This document shows positions 18,798 to 20,214 of a stretch of DNA of 20,214 bases, piece by piece. Location: assembly GCF_000485595.1 (NCBI RefSeq), contig NW_014577077.1, positions 308,740 to 328,953 on the forward strand, written 5' to 3'. Made by a program: the position numbers and the translations under genes. The notes below the pieces were generated by a model. The model searched no databases, was not told the DNA's origin, and saw only the letters and a program-made list of their open reading frames with translations. Source of the stretch: Priapulus caudatus (lineage: Eukaryota > Priapulida > Priapulimorpha > Priapulimorphida > Priapulidae). Each line of letters opens with the position of its first letter. The first letter of the stretch is position 1.

Positions 18798-19138
18798 ATA
18801 ATGACATATACTCGCTGCTACACGATTATCTTCTCACAAAGCCAACGATCATGGAATTCGGCTCCCAGCGACCGAGTGTCACGAATCCATCGTAAATTGA
18901 GTTTTCACTTTTACACAATTCTCATAAACCTGAGCAAAACACAGTTACGCATGTAATCTTTGCGTTTGTGTTTGCCTACCTGTCTGTCAAACAATGACGT
19001 CATGAACATTCATTACTCACTTTATCCTATGTTCAGTGAGAAACGAGCCGAACTAAAATGCATTGTACTGGGAGATATAACACCGCCACCTATAACCAGT
19101 GTAGAACATATAACGCACCGAGTGACATGCATGACTCC

Positions 19139-19266
19139 CGCGCGCGCGTGCGTGCGTGCGTGTGTGTGTGTATGTGTGTGTGTGTGTGTGTGTGTGTCTG
19201 TGTGTGTCTGTGTCTGTGTGTGTCTGTGTTTGTATGTGTGAGTGCGTGCGCGTGCGCGTGCGCGTG
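19139..19266. repeat. CG/TG/TGTC microsatellite
   Basis: CGCGCG and GTGC units grade into a long TG run with TGTC variants, then GTGCGC units. Six overlapping frames across it are repeat translations. Confidence 0.95.
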
Positions 19267-19873
19267 TACACTGTTTCCGCAATATTCACGCACCACTGAC
19301 CTTAGTATGGAAGTGATGTGAGGAGCAAAAAGGTTCTAGAAGTAGAAGCATAGTGCAAACAAACGCACTTCAAGTTCAAAGGAATCGCAAAACTGGCATA
19401 CGATATCTACAAAATAAACATCAATGTAAAATAGCAGTCTATACAGCATGGTTTGTAACATTTATCGGTGATAGATATGTGTTGACTTTCATGTCACCTA
19501 TGAAGTGGTAGTTTTTGTTTGTGGTGGTGTGGCTATACACGGGGACAGTATACGTCACATAAAGAATAGCAGCAAGCTATGATTACCAAGTAAAGATAGC
19601 ATTTAGCTCAACTGAGAGCGGTACACATTTAGGTATGTACTCAGTCATTTTCACACACATTACATCAGGCCTGAGTGTATAATGACAAGTAAAAGGAATA
19701 ATATGTACAAATATGGCATATATGGTGATAAAAAAGGTACATTTAATATTATTCTCGGTGCCAGGTATTGTGCATACTTTATCGTGAATTCGTATATAGT
19801 CGCAAGAACATAGCACATCACAAAACCTACATACTAATACAATGTACATATATAACAACAAATACAATGTCCT

Positions 19874-19966
19874 AATCACGTGATAATCACCATATGACGT
19901 GTGATAATCACGTCACACGTCAGATGACGTGTGATAATCACGTGATAATCACGTGATAATCACCAG
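19874..19966. promoter_or_regulatory. Palindromic array with E-box, CRE-half and GATA-like words
   Basis: Within 93 bp there are three CACGTG E-boxes (19877-19882, 19939-19944, 19950-19955), repeated TGACGT/ACGTCA half sites and five TGATAA words. A 20-bp direct repeat ATGACGTGTGATAATCACGT occurs twice, 31 bp apart. CACACGTCA and TGACGTGTG form a 9-bp inverted repeat with a 2-nt spacer (19914-19933). The last part is an 11-bp tandem CACGTGATAAT. It may be a regulatory cluster or simply a young palindromic minisatellite; no gene start is visible next to it. Confidence 0.5.
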
Positions 19967-20214
19967 AACAACAAAAATCGCTATAATAATATTAGGTAAA
20001 TATATCATACACGGGATACTGAAAATCTCAACATGAAAGTACATATATGTAAGACATAATTTTGAAAGTCGTTAACATTGCATGTGTTGTACTGGGGTTT
20101 TAGGTGATGACTTCGGGTACTCGTAGTTCGACAGCGTAGAAGTGGCAGCGTTGATAGCAGAGATAACCAGTAGACGTAGACGTAGTCACAGATTAGTTGT
20201 TTCACATGGACTTT

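Larger units (their letters stand above)
18806..20214. other. Non-coding stretch at the window edge
   Basis: No supported gene. It holds the TG/CG microsatellite at 19139-19266 and the palindromic array at 19874-19966. The minus-strand frames at 19583-19879 and 20005-20205 are AT-driven, Cys/aromatic-rich and without a recognised domain. The second ends close to the window edge, so an exon of a neighbouring gene cannot be excluded. Confidence 0.45.

Noticed and set aside
19583-19879. 98-codon minus-strand frame with hydrophobic segments
   Set aside because: Considered as a receptor fragment, but no family motif, and AT-rich DNA gives such frames often.
1-20214. tRNA, rRNA, CRISPR array, retrotransposon or viral genes
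   Set aside because: I looked for T-arm motifs, regular spacer-repeat arrays, and reverse transcriptase or integrase signatures and found none; a covariance-model scan would be needed to exclude small RNAs.

Overview
The window reads as nuclear DNA of a metazoan, most likely a marine invertebrate; I cannot name the species. The evidence is eukaryotic gene structure (GT-AG splice sites, AATAAA signals), vertebrate/invertebrate-type TTAGGG telomeric motifs in interstitial positions, long CA/CG microsatellites, and many small DNA transposons with intact target-site duplications. There are no bacterial operons, rRNA, tRNA or CRISPR arrays that I can see.

One protein gene is well supported. It lies on the minus strand between about 8.6 kb and 4.5 kb. 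A 3.2 kb exon (8538 to 5365) encodes a long, mostly disordered Ser/Pro/Gln-rich protein. It carries tyrosine motifs of the kind bound by SH2 domains (LNYTVVD, YMNA, YVNL, YDTP), a class I SH3 ligand, six KSP repeats, a pure CAA polyglutamine tract and two DSGxxS phosphodegron-like motifs. This composition suggests a docking/adaptor protein of the IRS/GAB/FRS style, but no PH or PTB domain was found in the window, so family membership is inference. Two short downstream exons (4978-4885 and 4606-4542) fit in phase and give an alternative C terminus. The first AATAAA downstream of the predicted stop lies inside a fold-back transposon.

Layout: 1-2.4 kb is non-coding with microsatellites and one weak candidate small membrane-protein ORF (1134-1364). 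At 2385-2655 sits a MITE with a core of ten telomeric repeats. 2.66-4.05 kb is non-coding with a hairpin cluster and a CACG microsatellite. At 4047-4499 is a fold-back MITE with an 8-bp duplication. 4.5-8.6 kb is the gene. At 9167-9430 is a second, different MITE with a telomeric core and a perfect 34-bp palindrome. 9.4-12.9 kb is non-coding, AT-rich and microsatellite-bearing. At 12927-13655 is a large fold-back element with a 7-bp duplication, and at 14835-15270 a TA-flanked element whose end motif recurs internally. 15.3-17.0 kb is non-coding. A non-autonomous Helitron occupies 17012-18291, followed 41 bp later by a hAT-type MITE (18333-18797) containing the end of another hAT family. The last 1.4 kb has a TG/CG microsatellite and a palindromic E-box/CRE/GATA-like array at 19874-19966.

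The most distinctive signals are two MITEs with unrelated ends, near-equal size and 9-bp duplications that both carry telomeric repeat cores; the docking-like protein with paired degrons; and a gene 3' end that appears to use a fold-back element's poly(A) signal.
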